From: a bacterium
GTDB taxonomy: Bacteria > JAMCPX01
Direction of reading: 5' to 3'
NCBI GenBank assembly: GCA_021789095.1
Contig: JAJYJX010000003.1
Coordinates: 1-33,542 of the forward strand
Length of the DNA: 33,542 nt
Below the pieces are notes generated by a model. It did not search any database and was not told the origin of the DNA. It saw nothing but the letters and a program-made list of their open reading frames with translations. The first letter of the stretch is position 1. Each line of letters starts with the position of its first letter. The translations under genes were made by a program, and so were the position numbers. Shown here piece after piece: positions 7,297 to 13,710 of the stretch.

Positions 7297-8409
7297 TTAG
7301 GCTTGCTCCTTTATCATCTTCGATATCAGCGTTTCCAGAGACTGCCTTACCGGCTCTACCTTTATAATACTGAACCCGTTTTTGATAAGCTCTGATAAAA
7401 TGGTATTTGTTTTTTCCATATCATTCACGTGAAATATGCATTGTTCATTGTTGCAGGTAATGTTCTTTACAAGTTGTTTTATGTTATTACTAATTTTCTC
7501 CTCTCCCCTTGTGGGAGAGGTAGGGTGAGGGGTAAAAGCAGTTATATTCACGCTTGTTGCACCTGTATCAACAAGCTCGCTTACAGTGCCGATCTTAATG
7601 ATCTTGCCTGTTCTGATAACAGCTACGTGGTCGCACAGCTCCTCGGCATCCGGAATAATATGTGAGCTGAAGAATATGGTCTTGCCCTGCTTTCTGAGCT
7701 TACGCAGGATCTCCTTGAATTCCGCCCTGCCGATCGGATCAAGCCCGCTCATAGGCTCGTCGAGGATCAGAAGCTCCGGATCATTGATAAGCGCCTGTGC
7801 CATGCCGAGTCTTTGCAGCATACCCTTGGAAAAGGCGCGAAGCCGGGTATGAATTGCATCTATCAACCCGACAAGCTCAAGCTTTTCTTTTATAAGAGCA
7901 TCAACAGTTCCCCTCACCTTATTCCTCTCCCCAGAGGGGAGAGGGGGGGGTGAGGGGGTATCTTCTTCTCCTTGCCCAAGCCCAGCCTGGGTACCTCCCT
8001 CCTCTGTCATTCCGTGCTTGACACGGAATCCAGATTGTTTTTCAGAGAGAGAGGTAGGATGAGGGGAGTCCTTCATATTATACAGCCTTGCATAAAGCTT
8101 CATAATTTCAAACGCAGTAAGATAAGAATAAAAATTGGGCGTTTCCGGCAGATAGCCTATATTATTTTTCACATCAGTATCATCAAGGTCTTTATCAAAA
8201 AGCTTTATACTGCCGGAATCATACTTCAGAAGGCCAAGGATGGATTTGATAAGGGTTGTCTTGCCAGCGCCATTCGGGCCAAGGAACCCGAAGATCTCCG
8301 CCTTTTTTACGGAAAGATCCACATCCTTCAACGCCTCATACCTGTGTACAAACCCGCGCGGGTAGGTTTTGTTCAATCCTTTTATTTGTATAACTGCCTG
8401 TTCACTCAT
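7297..8409 (-). CDS. ABC transporter ATP-binding protein with two in-frame repeat insertions
   Basis: This is the motor subunit of an ABC-2 exporter. Visible motifs are Walker A GPNGAGKTT (44-52), a Q-loop-like stretch 'IGYLPETPNFY' (84-94), signature FSKGMLQR (193-200), Walker B LLILDEP (213-219), D-loop and switch His in 'FFSSH' (247-251). The protein is 370 residues long, whereas such ATPases are usually about 300-310. The excess comes from two foreign segments. Residues about 114-168 (HPTSLSEKQSGFRVKHGMTE ... PSPPPLPSGERNKVRGT) lie between the Q-loop and the signature and are the translation of family A and B repeats. Residues about 292-305 (FTPHPTSPTRGEEK) translate a second family B copy. 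Both keep the frame. It may be the counterpart of Myxococcus PilH by position. All catalytic motifs are intact, so function may be kept; this is not proven. Confidence 0.9.
   Translation of the reverse strand: MSEQAVIQIKGLNKTYPRGFVHRYEALKDVDLSVKKAEIFGFLGPNGAGKTTLIKSILGLLKYDSGSIKLFDKDLDDTDVKNNIGYLPETPNFYSYLTAFEIMKLYARLYNMKDSPHPTSLSEKQSGFRVKHGMTEEGGTQAGLGQGEEDTPSPPPLPSGERNKVRGTVDALIKEKLELVGLIDAIHTRLRAFSKGMLQRLGMAQALINDPELLILDEPMSGLDPIGRAEFKEILRKLRKQGKTIFFSSHIIPDAEELCDHVAVIRTGKIIKIGTVSELVDTGATSVNITAFTPHPTSPTRGEEKISNNIKQLVKNITCNNEQCIFHVNDMEKTNTILSELIKNGFSIIKVEPVRQSLETLISKMIKEQA
7498..7535. repeat. Family B palindrome inside the ATPase gene (C-terminal insertion)
   Basis: The stem CTCTCCC/GGGAGAG with loop CTTGT is followed by GTAGGGTGAGGGG. 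It encodes the 'PHPTSPTRGEE' stretch of the ATPase on the minus strand. Related sequence occurs at 7911-7957 and 8047-8071. Confidence 0.78.
7906..8071. repeat. Composite family A + B insertion inside the ATPase gene
   Basis: About 165 bp, a multiple of three. It contains a family B palindrome (7911-7957; CCTCTCCCC-aga-GGGGAGAGG flanked by CCCTCACC and GGTGAGGG), a stretch with CCCAGCCTGGG, a family A hairpin at 8006-8033 (GTCATTCCGTGCTTGACACGG...), and a half family B unit at 8047-8071 (GAGAGAGGTAGGATGAGGGG). It looks like a nested insertion of A between B sequences. Confidence 0.78.
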
Positions 8410-8474
8410 AATTGGTCCCTTTCTTAATTATTTAATACAAACGAAATAAATATGTTTGTATAACCTCAAAGATC

Positions 8475-8546
8475 GTCATTCCCGTGAAAACGGGAATCCA
8501 GTTTTATACATGAAAGATCTGGATTCCGTATCAAGTACGGAATGAC
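8475..8546. repeat. Family A repeat pair upstream of the ATPase gene
   Basis: GTCATTCCCGTGAAAACGGG is followed by AATCCAG, a spacer, then CTGGATTCCGTATCAAGTACGG with AATGAC. It lies in the 5' region of the ABC ATPase gene, about 65 bp before its start codon. Confidence 0.83.
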
Positions 8547-8696
8547 AATTTAATGTTACATTCTTAATCTGCACAAGCAGTGCCCTTTTCTGCTTGTCTT
8601 TACCGATGAGCTCTTTCCTCGTAAAGGTAGTAGACATTTTTAATGTGCCGCTACTCTTTTAATATCTATTTTTATTCCCCTTGTCATATCATCCAA

Positions 8697-8747
8697 TTAA
8701 TTATATTCCGCATTCTCTAAAGCTTTTTGAATATAATCAACCAACAT
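8697..8747 (-). pseudogene. Possible remnant of a HicB-like antitoxin gene
   Basis: On the minus strand the sequence AAGGAG, nine bases before an ATG, opens a short frame MLVDYIQKALENAEYN that then stops. The start resembles the N-terminus of HicB-family antitoxins ('M..DYIq.al.kAeYe'). The frame ends after 16 codons and no HicB-like continuation is evident in the other frames beyond a few residues. A second short frame with an ATG at 8637 (MSTTFTRKELIGKDKQKRALL...) runs into family A repeat sequence. The whole 8550-8800 stretch may be eroded accessory DNA. The resemblance rests on 16 residues, so this is a weak call. Confidence 0.27.
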
Positions 8748-8851
8748 AGTCCCTTTCTCCTTTGCCAACCTCATACTTATATATATTATAATTCATTAAA
8801 TGACTCAAACAAAGCCATTGGCCCAAATGAAAACGAAACACTCCATTCTTC

Positions 8852-9056
8852 GTCATTCCGTGCATAGACACAGAATTCAGTCTCTTTCTTCTGGATTCCG
8901 TATCAAGTACGGAATGACGGAAGAAGCCGTTCGTCATTCCTACCGGTGGGCATCTTCGAAGGTATGCTTGAACTGGAATCCAGCTTTTCTCTGTCATTCC
9001 GAACTTGTTCCGGAATCTCAGGTTTTTTTAGACCCTGAAACGAGTTCAGGGTGACA
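8852..9056. repeat. Family A repeat cluster downstream of the pilin gene
   Basis: Three units lie in series. 8852-8918 is a standard pair (GTCATTCCGTGCATAGACAC ... CTGGATTCCGTATCAAGTACGG). 8933-8983 is a longer-arm unit (GTCATTCCTACCGGTGGGC ... TGCTTGAACTGGAATCCAG), related to the repeats around the GIY-YIG gene. 8993-9056 is a variant pair (GTCATTCCGAACTTGTTCCGG ... CCCTGAAACGAGTTCAGGG). The full gap 8410-9127 otherwise holds only the eroded stretch and the terminator. Confidence 0.8.
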
Positions 9057-9068
9057 GAAATAACGCCA

Positions 9069-9098
9069 TAAAAAAAGCCCCGCCGAAGGCGGGGCTTT
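9069..9098 (-). terminator. Intrinsic terminator of the pilin gene
   Basis: Read on the minus strand, AAAGCCCCGCC-ttc-GGCGGGGCTTT is a perfect 11-bp stem with a 3-base loop, followed by a T-run. It starts about 30 bp after the pilin stop codon. It should end the pilin transcript and insulate the ABC genes downstream. Confidence 0.88.
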
Positions 9099-9127
9099 GA
9101 ACATTCATATTCATCATTTTCAAACTG

Positions 9128-9712
9128 TTAGTTGTGATCAATAAAAAACGCTGTGTTTGATGCCTGGATTACGTTACCACCAACCTGTATTATAGTATCG
9201 CTACATCCACCCAATGCCCATGCAGTAAATGGTGCAGCGGTGTTTGTGATATATTGAATTCTACCAATTACAGCCCCTGGACAAGGTTGTCCGTTAGCTG
9301 GAACCACCGCAGGAAACCACGCAGCAATACTAACAGGGGGGTCGCTTGTTACTACTGCGGGTAAATCTGCCACCGCAGATGGTATACCAATTGGAGGCGC
9401 TGTAGGACAACGAGTTATAGCACCACTGTTGCTGTAATATCCAGGATTATATGGATCATTGGGGGGGGTGTTGTTTGGTAACCTGCAAGTATATTGCCCA
9501 TCAGTAGTAATATCTACAGGATATGTGCCTCCTGTACCTACCGCATAATCTTCAAGTGCAAGCTGGAATGTATGCATAGCACCTTTTACAGATGCCTCTC
9601 TTGCCCTTCTCTGCATTGCGATGAAGTTTGGGATGGCGATTGCCGCGAGTATACCGATGATCACAACGACGACCATCAACTCGATCAACGTAAAACCTTT
9701 TTGTCCTTTCAT
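9128..9712 (-). CDS. pilA: Type IV major-pilin-like protein (prepilin with class III signal peptide)
   Basis: The protein is a prepilin subunit that is cleaved by prepilin peptidase and polymerised into a pilus or pseudopilus. The leader MKGQKG is followed by FTLIELMVVVVIIGILAAIA, with cleavage expected after Gly6 and Glu at mature position 5. At 194 residues it has a globular domain of normal pilin size. The C-terminal part contains 'PPNDPYNPGYY', resembling GspG/PilA loops, and three cysteines (in 'QYTCRL', 'ITRCPT' and 'GGCSDT'; a fourth in 'GQPCPG'). A strong ribosome-binding site, AAGGAGG, precedes the ATG, and a strong terminator follows, both consistent with a highly expressed major subunit. 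The next genes on the strand are an ABC ATPase and permease, as in Myxococcus pilA-pilGHI. A truncated paralogue lies at 11544. It might instead be a pseudopilin, but the length and expression signals favour PilA. Confidence 0.85.
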   Translation of the reverse strand: MKGQKGFTLIELMVVVVIIGILAAIAIPNFIAMQRRAREASVKGAMHTFQLALEDYAVGTGGTYPVDITTDGQYTCRLPNNTPPNDPYNPGYYSNSGAITRCPTAPPIGIPSAVADLPAVVTSDPPVSIAAWFPAVVPANGQPCPGAVIGRIQYITNTAAPFTAWALGGCSDTIIQVGGNVIQASNTAFFIDHN

Positions 9713-9903
9713 AAACTTTTCCTCCTTTTAATTTTATACCTGTTTATTATGCATGGAATATGCCAGTAGAATTGATGTTTAACATGCTGAAAAGCAATGT
9801 CTTTTTTTGAGAGAAAAAACCATGACTTGTTAAATGTCTGGGATTATGACAAAAAACGGCAGATAAAGAACTGGATTTTCCTGCATAAGGGCTGTGTCAT
9901 AAT

Positions 9904-9991
9904 GTCATTGCGAGGAGCGTAGAGACGAAGCAATCTCTAACCCATTGAAAAACAATAGATTGCCACGCTCCCTTCGGTCGCTCGCAATGAC
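9904..9991. repeat. Family D inverted-repeat unit
   Basis: GTCATTGCGAGGAGCGTAGA at the left and CGGTCGCTCGCAATGAC at the right are inverted partners; the inner part also pairs (GAAGCAATCT / AGATTGCCACG). The remaining parts of the 9713-10024 gap show no gene. A half unit with GATTGCTTCGCTATTGCTCG is present at 11497-11522, so the DUF4143 ATPase gene lies between two related sequences. Confidence 0.75.
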
Positions 9992-10024
9992 AATAACCCG
10001 AGTTTTCAACAGCCTGAAAAAAAA

Positions 10025-11203
10025 TTAACTTAATAGGTTCCTTACCCATTCAGAGAATTTAAACCATGGAATTGCCATATTATTGTATGGCAGTTTTATT
10101 GTTTCATTTACTCTGCATACAAGAACACCTTCCTTTGCAGCATCTTTACCTGCAAGCACCTTAAATTTTTCCAATGATTTTAAGTGTCCTTCTAATGGTG
10201 TTGAAGTCAGCTTTATTTCTATAGGACAGAGCTTTTCTCCAATTTGAATAATCAGATCGACTTCGAGTCCATCATGTGATCTCCAAAAAAATATGTCTCT
10301 TCGCCGCTCTAACATAGTAAACAGCTTAACTGTTTCGTTTATAATTAACTCTTCAAATAAACTACCCGCCATAGCACCAGATATTGCAGCATCCGCATCA
10401 GGCTGACGGGTAAGCTCACATACTATTGCGGGGTCCAAGAAATAGAGTTTCGGTGATTTTATTAATCTTTTCCCGTAATTTTTATAATAGGGCTGAAGAA
10501 AAAAGCAAAGATACGATGCTTCTAAAATACTTGCCCATGATTTAATGGTAGGAACAGAGACTCCGCATTTCTTTGACAATTGGGATGCATTAAAAACCTG
10601 TCCATTGTAAGTTGCACATAAGCCAAGAAACGTCTCAAATGCGTGCAGGTCTTTTATATTTAGCAATTGTCTTACATCCCTCTCAATATATGTTTGTATA
10701 TAAGAGCGTATCCATAAATCCCTTTTTGCAGGGTAAATACAGGGTTCGGGGAAAAAGCTATTCCATATTGCATCTTTAATGTTCTGCTTTTTGTATTCAA
10801 GTATACTGAATGGTAATAGTTCAAAGATCGCAATCCGCCCGGCAAGGGATTCCGTAATATTCTTCATGAGGCTGAACTGTTGGGAACCGGTAAAAAGCCA
10901 TTTTCCCATCTTGTTCCTGTTGCGATCTATGCGAATTTTTATATAAGAAAACATCTCCGGCACATATTGAATCTCGTCAAGGATTACCGCCTTGTCCTCA
11001 AAACGATCGAGAAATCCATTAGGGTCTGATTGAGCAAAATTTCTTTCTATCGGGTCCTCCATGTTAACATATTGATAACTTTTACCGAACTCATGCAAAA
11101 GGAAGGTTGTTTTACCGGATTGTCTTGGTCCGGTAACAAGTACAGCAGGAAACATGGATAGTGCTTTTTGTAATTCCCTTTTGATCAGCCTTTTTATATA
11201 CAT
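10025..11203 (-). CDS. AAA ATPase with DUF4143 (AAA_14/DUF4143 family)
   Basis: A 392-residue ATPase with Walker A GPRQSGKTT at residues 25-33, Walker B 'AVILDEIQYVPE' around 73-84, and a sensor-like 'WLFTGSQQFSLMKN'. After this, 'LAGRIAIFELLPFSILEY' leads into the DUF4143 half, which ends with a nuclease-like core: 'SLFEELIINE', 'FFWRSHDGLEVDLII', 'PIEIKLTSTP' (the E-x-D-x-E/Q-x-K arrangement typical of the family). Members are widespread in bacteria and archaea, often patchily distributed in accessory DNA, and their role is unclear. A part in mobile or selfish DNA or in defence is often guessed. Here it separates two pilin paralogues and is flanked by repeats, consistent with an inserted gene. 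No operon partner is visible. Confidence 0.9.
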   Translation of the reverse strand: MYIKRLIKRELQKALSMFPAVLVTGPRQSGKTTFLLHEFGKSYQYVNMEDPIERNFAQSDPNGFLDRFEDKAVILDEIQYVPEMFSYIKIRIDRNRNKMGKWLFTGSQQFSLMKNITESLAGRIAIFELLPFSILEYKKQNIKDAIWNSFFPEPCIYPAKRDLWIRSYIQTYIERDVRQLLNIKDLHAFETFLGLCATYNGQVFNASQLSKKCGVSVPTIKSWASILEASYLCFFLQPYYKNYGKRLIKSPKLYFLDPAIVCELTRQPDADAAISGAMAGSLFEELIINETVKLFTMLERRRDIFFWRSHDGLEVDLIIQIGEKLCPIEIKLTSTPLEGHLKSLEKFKVLAGKDAAKEGVLVCRVNETIKLPYNNMAIPWFKFSEWVRNLLS

Positions 11204-11338
11204 AAGCCTATTTTAAAGTAGAACTTTAAATTTGTCAACCTTAGTATTAACCTCCTTATTCCCCCTTGTTAGGGAGGAGATAAAGACATGGATTCCCCCG
11301 CATCAAGAGGCTATCCGATAATCTACCAAACCCAACGT

Positions 11339-11522
11339 TGTCATTCTGAATGGAGCGAAGCGGAATGAAGAATCTCATAAATTCAGTAAGATGTATTCTT
11401 TAGATTCTTCGGCTACACCCCAGAATGACATTGTCGGACGGCCTGTCAAGTGCGGAACAGGCTCCGCCATCCCTCGATACTGGTAGGATACTGGTAGATT
11501 GCTTCGCTATTGCTCGCAATGA
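11339..11522. repeat. Family C unit, short tandem repeat and family D half unit
   Basis: The gap 11204-11543 has no gene. 11339-11429 is a family C element with GTCATTCTGAATGGAGCGAA at one end and TTCGGCTACACCCCAGAATGAC at the other, the ends being inverted partners. 11476-11497 consists of two perfect copies of GATACTGGTAG in tandem. 11497-11522 is a half family D unit ending TGCTCGCAATGAT. Confidence 0.72.
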
Positions 11523-11543
11523 TAATAAAGTATGATGGGTATA

Positions 11544-11975
11544 TCAATTATGATCGCAGAATATGCTGCCATTATACATTATCCAGTTGCCGCCGGAGTT
11601 TATAGTATTACTCTGTCCTGCCATTGCCCATTGAGTGTTAGCGGGGCTATTGCCATCATCGGTTAAATACAATATCTGACCCGGCATAATCGCGGCACCT
11701 GCCCATGTAGCGCATTTGGTAAGTGGAGTTGGATCTGCTACAGGAGAAAAATCAGCGGGCTTGCATATATCTCCGCCAGTATATAGAGGGAAATTATACC
11801 TGAGGCCGCAATATGGATCATTTGGCGGAGTGCCTCCTATAAATTGTTTCAGGAAAATAGAATTGTTCCGAATATCACCCGAAGCTAGTGCAGGGGGATA
11901 GGAACCGCTTGTAAAAGTAGCGTAGCATTGTAAAGCAAGCTGGATTGAATGCATGGATGCTTTTATAGATGCTTT
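11544..11975 (-). pseudogene. 5'-truncated type IV pilin paralogue
   Basis: The frame LKASIKASMHSIQLALQCY... aligns with 'REASVKGAMHTFQLALEDYAV' of the pilin at 9128-9712, and the similarity continues through 'GTPPNDPYCGLRYNF' (against 'NTPPNDPYNPGYY') and 'TQWAMAGQSNTINSGGNWI' (against 'TAWALGGCSDTIIQVGGNV'). Both end in DHN. The class III signal peptide and hydrophobic helix are missing. Upstream the frame stays open but becomes unrelated (YCNQKINCISIDYL). The ORF track starts at Met of 'MHSIQL', inside the conserved alignment, so it is not a true start. It is probably a duplicated pilin that lost its 5' end. A split-pilin arrangement like Geobacter PilA-N/PilA-C is unlikely because there is no export signal. 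Confidence 0.72.
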
Positions 11976-12061
11976 AAGGTAATCTATTGATATACAATTG
12001 ATTTTTTGATTGCAGTATGCAGAGAGACGTAAATTGCTGTAATATGGACAAATAACGGAGG

Positions 12062-12175
12062 TTATTTCTTCTTCTTTTTTATCTGGACTTTGCTGGCTTG
12101 TATCCGTTGTTTATCCCGTGTCTTTGCCTGTGTATTTTTGATAATAAGGGTTTTGGGCAGATTTTTAAATCGCAT
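12062..12175 (-). CDS. Small basic ORF 1 (37 aa), paralogue of the ORF at 12446
   Basis: The frame is too short for the ORF track. AAGGAG lies five bases before an ATG, and the peptide begins MRFKNLPKTLIIKNTQAKTR and ends in a lysine run (QIKKKKK). It is very basic and has no hydrophobic segment, so a cytoplasmic or nucleic-acid-binding peptide is plausible. A second ORF 270 bp upstream on the same strand starts MRFMNLPKILVN, also with a strong ribosome-binding site. The shared 'MRFxNLPKxL' start and basic tail support real coding. I do not recognise the family. It precedes the truncated pilin, but the 86-bp gap does not suggest tight coupling. Confidence 0.5.
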   Translation of the reverse strand: MRFKNLPKTLIIKNTQAKTRDKQRIQASKVQIKKKKK

Positions 12176-12226
12176 ATTTACTCCTTTATAAAATAAATTC
12201 AATATTCAATATTTAACATTCAAGGG

Positions 12227-12449
12227 TTATCCCGAAAAATGCAATAAGGAAGTTTGCTCATTCGCTCACCCCTGCGATCCACCTAAGACATGTAAGTTTT
12301 TTGTCATAAAGGATGTTAAAGTCCTCTGTAAGTTTATATGCAGTCACCTTTCGCATTGTTTTACTGATATTCGAAGAATACCTTTGTTTGACGCAGCTTA
12401 TCGCTCATTGCTCAAACTTCCTTATTTCCAAATGCATTTTTCGGGTTAA
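12227..12449. repeat. 223-bp element with imperfect terminal inverted repeats
   Basis: Left end TTATCCCGAAAAATGC-AATAAGGAAGTTTG; right end on the opposite strand TTAACCCGAAAAATGCATTTGGAAATAAGGAAGTTTG. The arms differ by one base in the outer 16 and by an 8-base insertion, then match again for 14 bases. The interior has no ORF. It lies between the two small ORFs, and its right end contains the stop codon of the ORF at 12446-12583. It may be a MITE or the two ends of a deleted insertion sequence. Confidence 0.7.
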
Positions 12450-12583
12450 GCCTGTTTTAACAGGAGTCTTTTAAGGTGTTTTTTGTGTTCGAGCTTTTTT
12501 GTTCTTTCTATTTTGTACTTGTTGTGGGTCTGGGCAATCGCTATCCTGTTGACCAGTATTTTGGGAAGATTCATAAATCTCAT
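12446..12583 (-). CDS. Small basic ORF 2 (45 aa), paralogue of the ORF at 12062
   Basis: A minus-strand frame of 45 codons starts MRFMNLPKILVNRIAIAQTH and ends KRLLLKQA. GAAAGGAGG, with the core eight bases before the ATG, is an excellent ribosome-binding site. It shares 'MRFxNLPKxL', a following 'AQ/QA' and a lysine-rich tail with the ORF at 12062-12175. It is highly basic (many Lys, Arg and His) with no signal peptide. The final codon and stop fall in the end of the 223-bp inverted-repeat element, so the original C-terminus may differ. No family is recognised. The two ORFs appear to be an old tandem duplication separated by the element. Confidence 0.5.
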   Translation of the reverse strand: MRFMNLPKILVNRIAIAQTHNKYKIERTKKLEHKKHLKRLLLKQA

Positions 12584-12662
12584 AAATACCTCCTTTCAAC
12601 CCTCAAAAGGATTGAGTATGAGATTTTTCCTTTTATTATAATAATACTAAAGCATAGAAAGT

Positions 12663-12950
12663 AAACCCCGTTGGAAAGCTTGCAACAGTCGCGAACTGCC
12701 CTGTACCAAAAGCGCAGGGCGTCATGTAAGCCGAAAACACCGGGTCGTCATTCCGTGCTTGATACGGAATCCAGCGGCTTTCAAAATTACTAGATTCCCG
12801 CTTTCGCGGGAATGACAATTATAAAAATTTGCCGATTCATCCCTGTACCAAGAGCGCAGGAAGTTCTTGGCTGTCATTCAGTTTCAAGCTCGTCTATCTT
12901 CTTCGGGATTATCCTTTATGCAGGTAAAACCGAAAGACTTTTTAACGGAG
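12663..12950. repeat. Repeat-rich gap: family E arm(s), family A pair and a 20-bp direct repeat
   Basis: 12584-12941 holds no gene. AAACCCCGTTGGAAAGC at 12663-12679 is a family E arm, and a diverged opposite arm, CTTTTTAACGGAGTAAA, may lie at 12935-12951, overlapping the stop of the CPBP gene. Between them are a family A pair at 12747-12816 and two direct copies of CCCTGTACCAAGAGCGCAGG (with one substitution) near 12700 and 12842. If both E arms belong together this is an element invaded by another. Confidence 0.5.
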
Positions 12951-13583
12951 TAAAATAAATGAAAGCACGTTGCTGAGCCAGTGGAACAGCACTGCGCCGG
13001 ATATGTTGTCGTCTTTTTCCCTGAGCCAGCTGAAAACAAGGCCCGGGAAGAACATAGCCAGCCTTGAGATGTCCTGTATGACGATAAGATGACCGGCCGC
13101 GAACAACACATTTACCATAAGAAAAGAAAACCCTATTCTGGCACCGAATACGTTTACCTTTTTCTTGTCACACTGCCTTAGCTCTGACTGCAGGTAACCC
13201 CTGTAAAATACCTCCTCTGGTATGGCAACCATGAGCAGGTCGTTCAATGCAAATATAAGTATATGCATTGGTAAAATTGAAAATGACAGAGTCTTTATAC
13301 CGTAGAAATGCCTCATATAGATATAAAAACCAATGGCATATAAAGGGAAAATAAGGAAGGACAAAAGCAAAGCCCTTGCAATGGATTTTAGTAAACCTTT
13401 CTTGCTTATACCGTAGAAAGCCGGCTGCTGCTTTTTTATAAATAAGAATATCACAGGTACATACAGAAATAATACAGCAATAATAACGCCGAGGTAAGGC
13501 TTAAACAAGGCCAGCTTGTTTGCCGCAAATATGGCAAGCAATGCAACGGCGTAGATTATGTATGGTGTTTTACAATGTTTCAT
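12942..13583 (-). CDS. CPBP-family intramembrane metalloprotease (CAAX protease/Abi)
   Basis: The 213-residue membrane protein has about six hydrophobic segments. The three motifs of CPBP/Abi glutamic proteases are in order: EEVFYRGYLQSEL (EExxxR) near residue 122, 'FAAGHLIV' (FxxxH) near 161, and 'HWLSN' (HxxxN/B) near 202. This family includes eukaryotic Rce1 and bacterial enzymes with roles in processing membrane or lipidated proteins, bacteriocin immunity, and C-terminal sorting signals in myxobacteria. The substrate is unknown here. The last codons 'LLR-stop' (CTC CGT TAA) match the consensus of family E arms, which might mean the 3' end was altered by insertion. It is not obviously in an operon with mutS upstream, being 127 bp away with a repeat in between. 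Confidence 0.87.
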   Translation of the reverse strand: MKHCKTPYIIYAVALLAIFAANKLALFKPYLGVIIAVLFLYVPVIFLFIKKQQPAFYGISKKGLLKSIARALLLSFLIFPLYAIGFYIYMRHFYGIKTLSFSILPMHILIFALNDLLMVAIPEEVFYRGYLQSELRQCDKKKVNVFGARIGFSFLMVNVLFAAGHLIVIQDISRLAMFFPGLVFSWLREKDDNISGAVLFHWLSNVLSFILLR

Positions 13584-13621
13584 TTAGTTTTATATTAAAT
13601 CTCCGTATCTTACTTTTATAG

Positions 13622-13695
13622 TTCCCTGCTTTTGCAGGGACGACGTCTGGATTCCCGCTCCCCGTTGTCACGAGGGCAAGTTTCGCGGGAATGAC
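13622..13695. repeat. Family A variant with an interrupted loop
   Basis: TCCCTGCTTTTGCAGGGACGAC is followed by CTGGATTCCCGC and GCGGGAATGAC, but the second hairpin's loop carries an additional roughly 22 bases (TCCCCGTTGTCACGAGGGCA...). The rest of the gap between CPBP and mutS shows nothing else. Confidence 0.7.
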
Positions 13696-13710
13696 GGAGA
13701 AAGGTATTTA

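Noticed and set aside
8737-8997. Minus-strand ORF of 86 aa
   Set aside because: Most of it translates family A repeats (RHSVLDTESR), so it is not a gene.
4470-9056. CRISPR array
   Set aside because: The repeats are irregularly spaced, in both orientations, with no unique spacers of uniform length, and no cas genes are present.
11544-11954. ORF track version of the second pilin as a full gene
   Set aside because: The start Met lies within the part that aligns with the middle of the intact pilin, and there is no leader, so it is treated as truncated.
12476-12664. Plus-strand ORF of 62 aa (MFFVFELFCSF...)
   Set aside because: It is the antisense shadow of the small basic ORF at 12446-12583, which has a strong ribosome-binding site and a paralogue.
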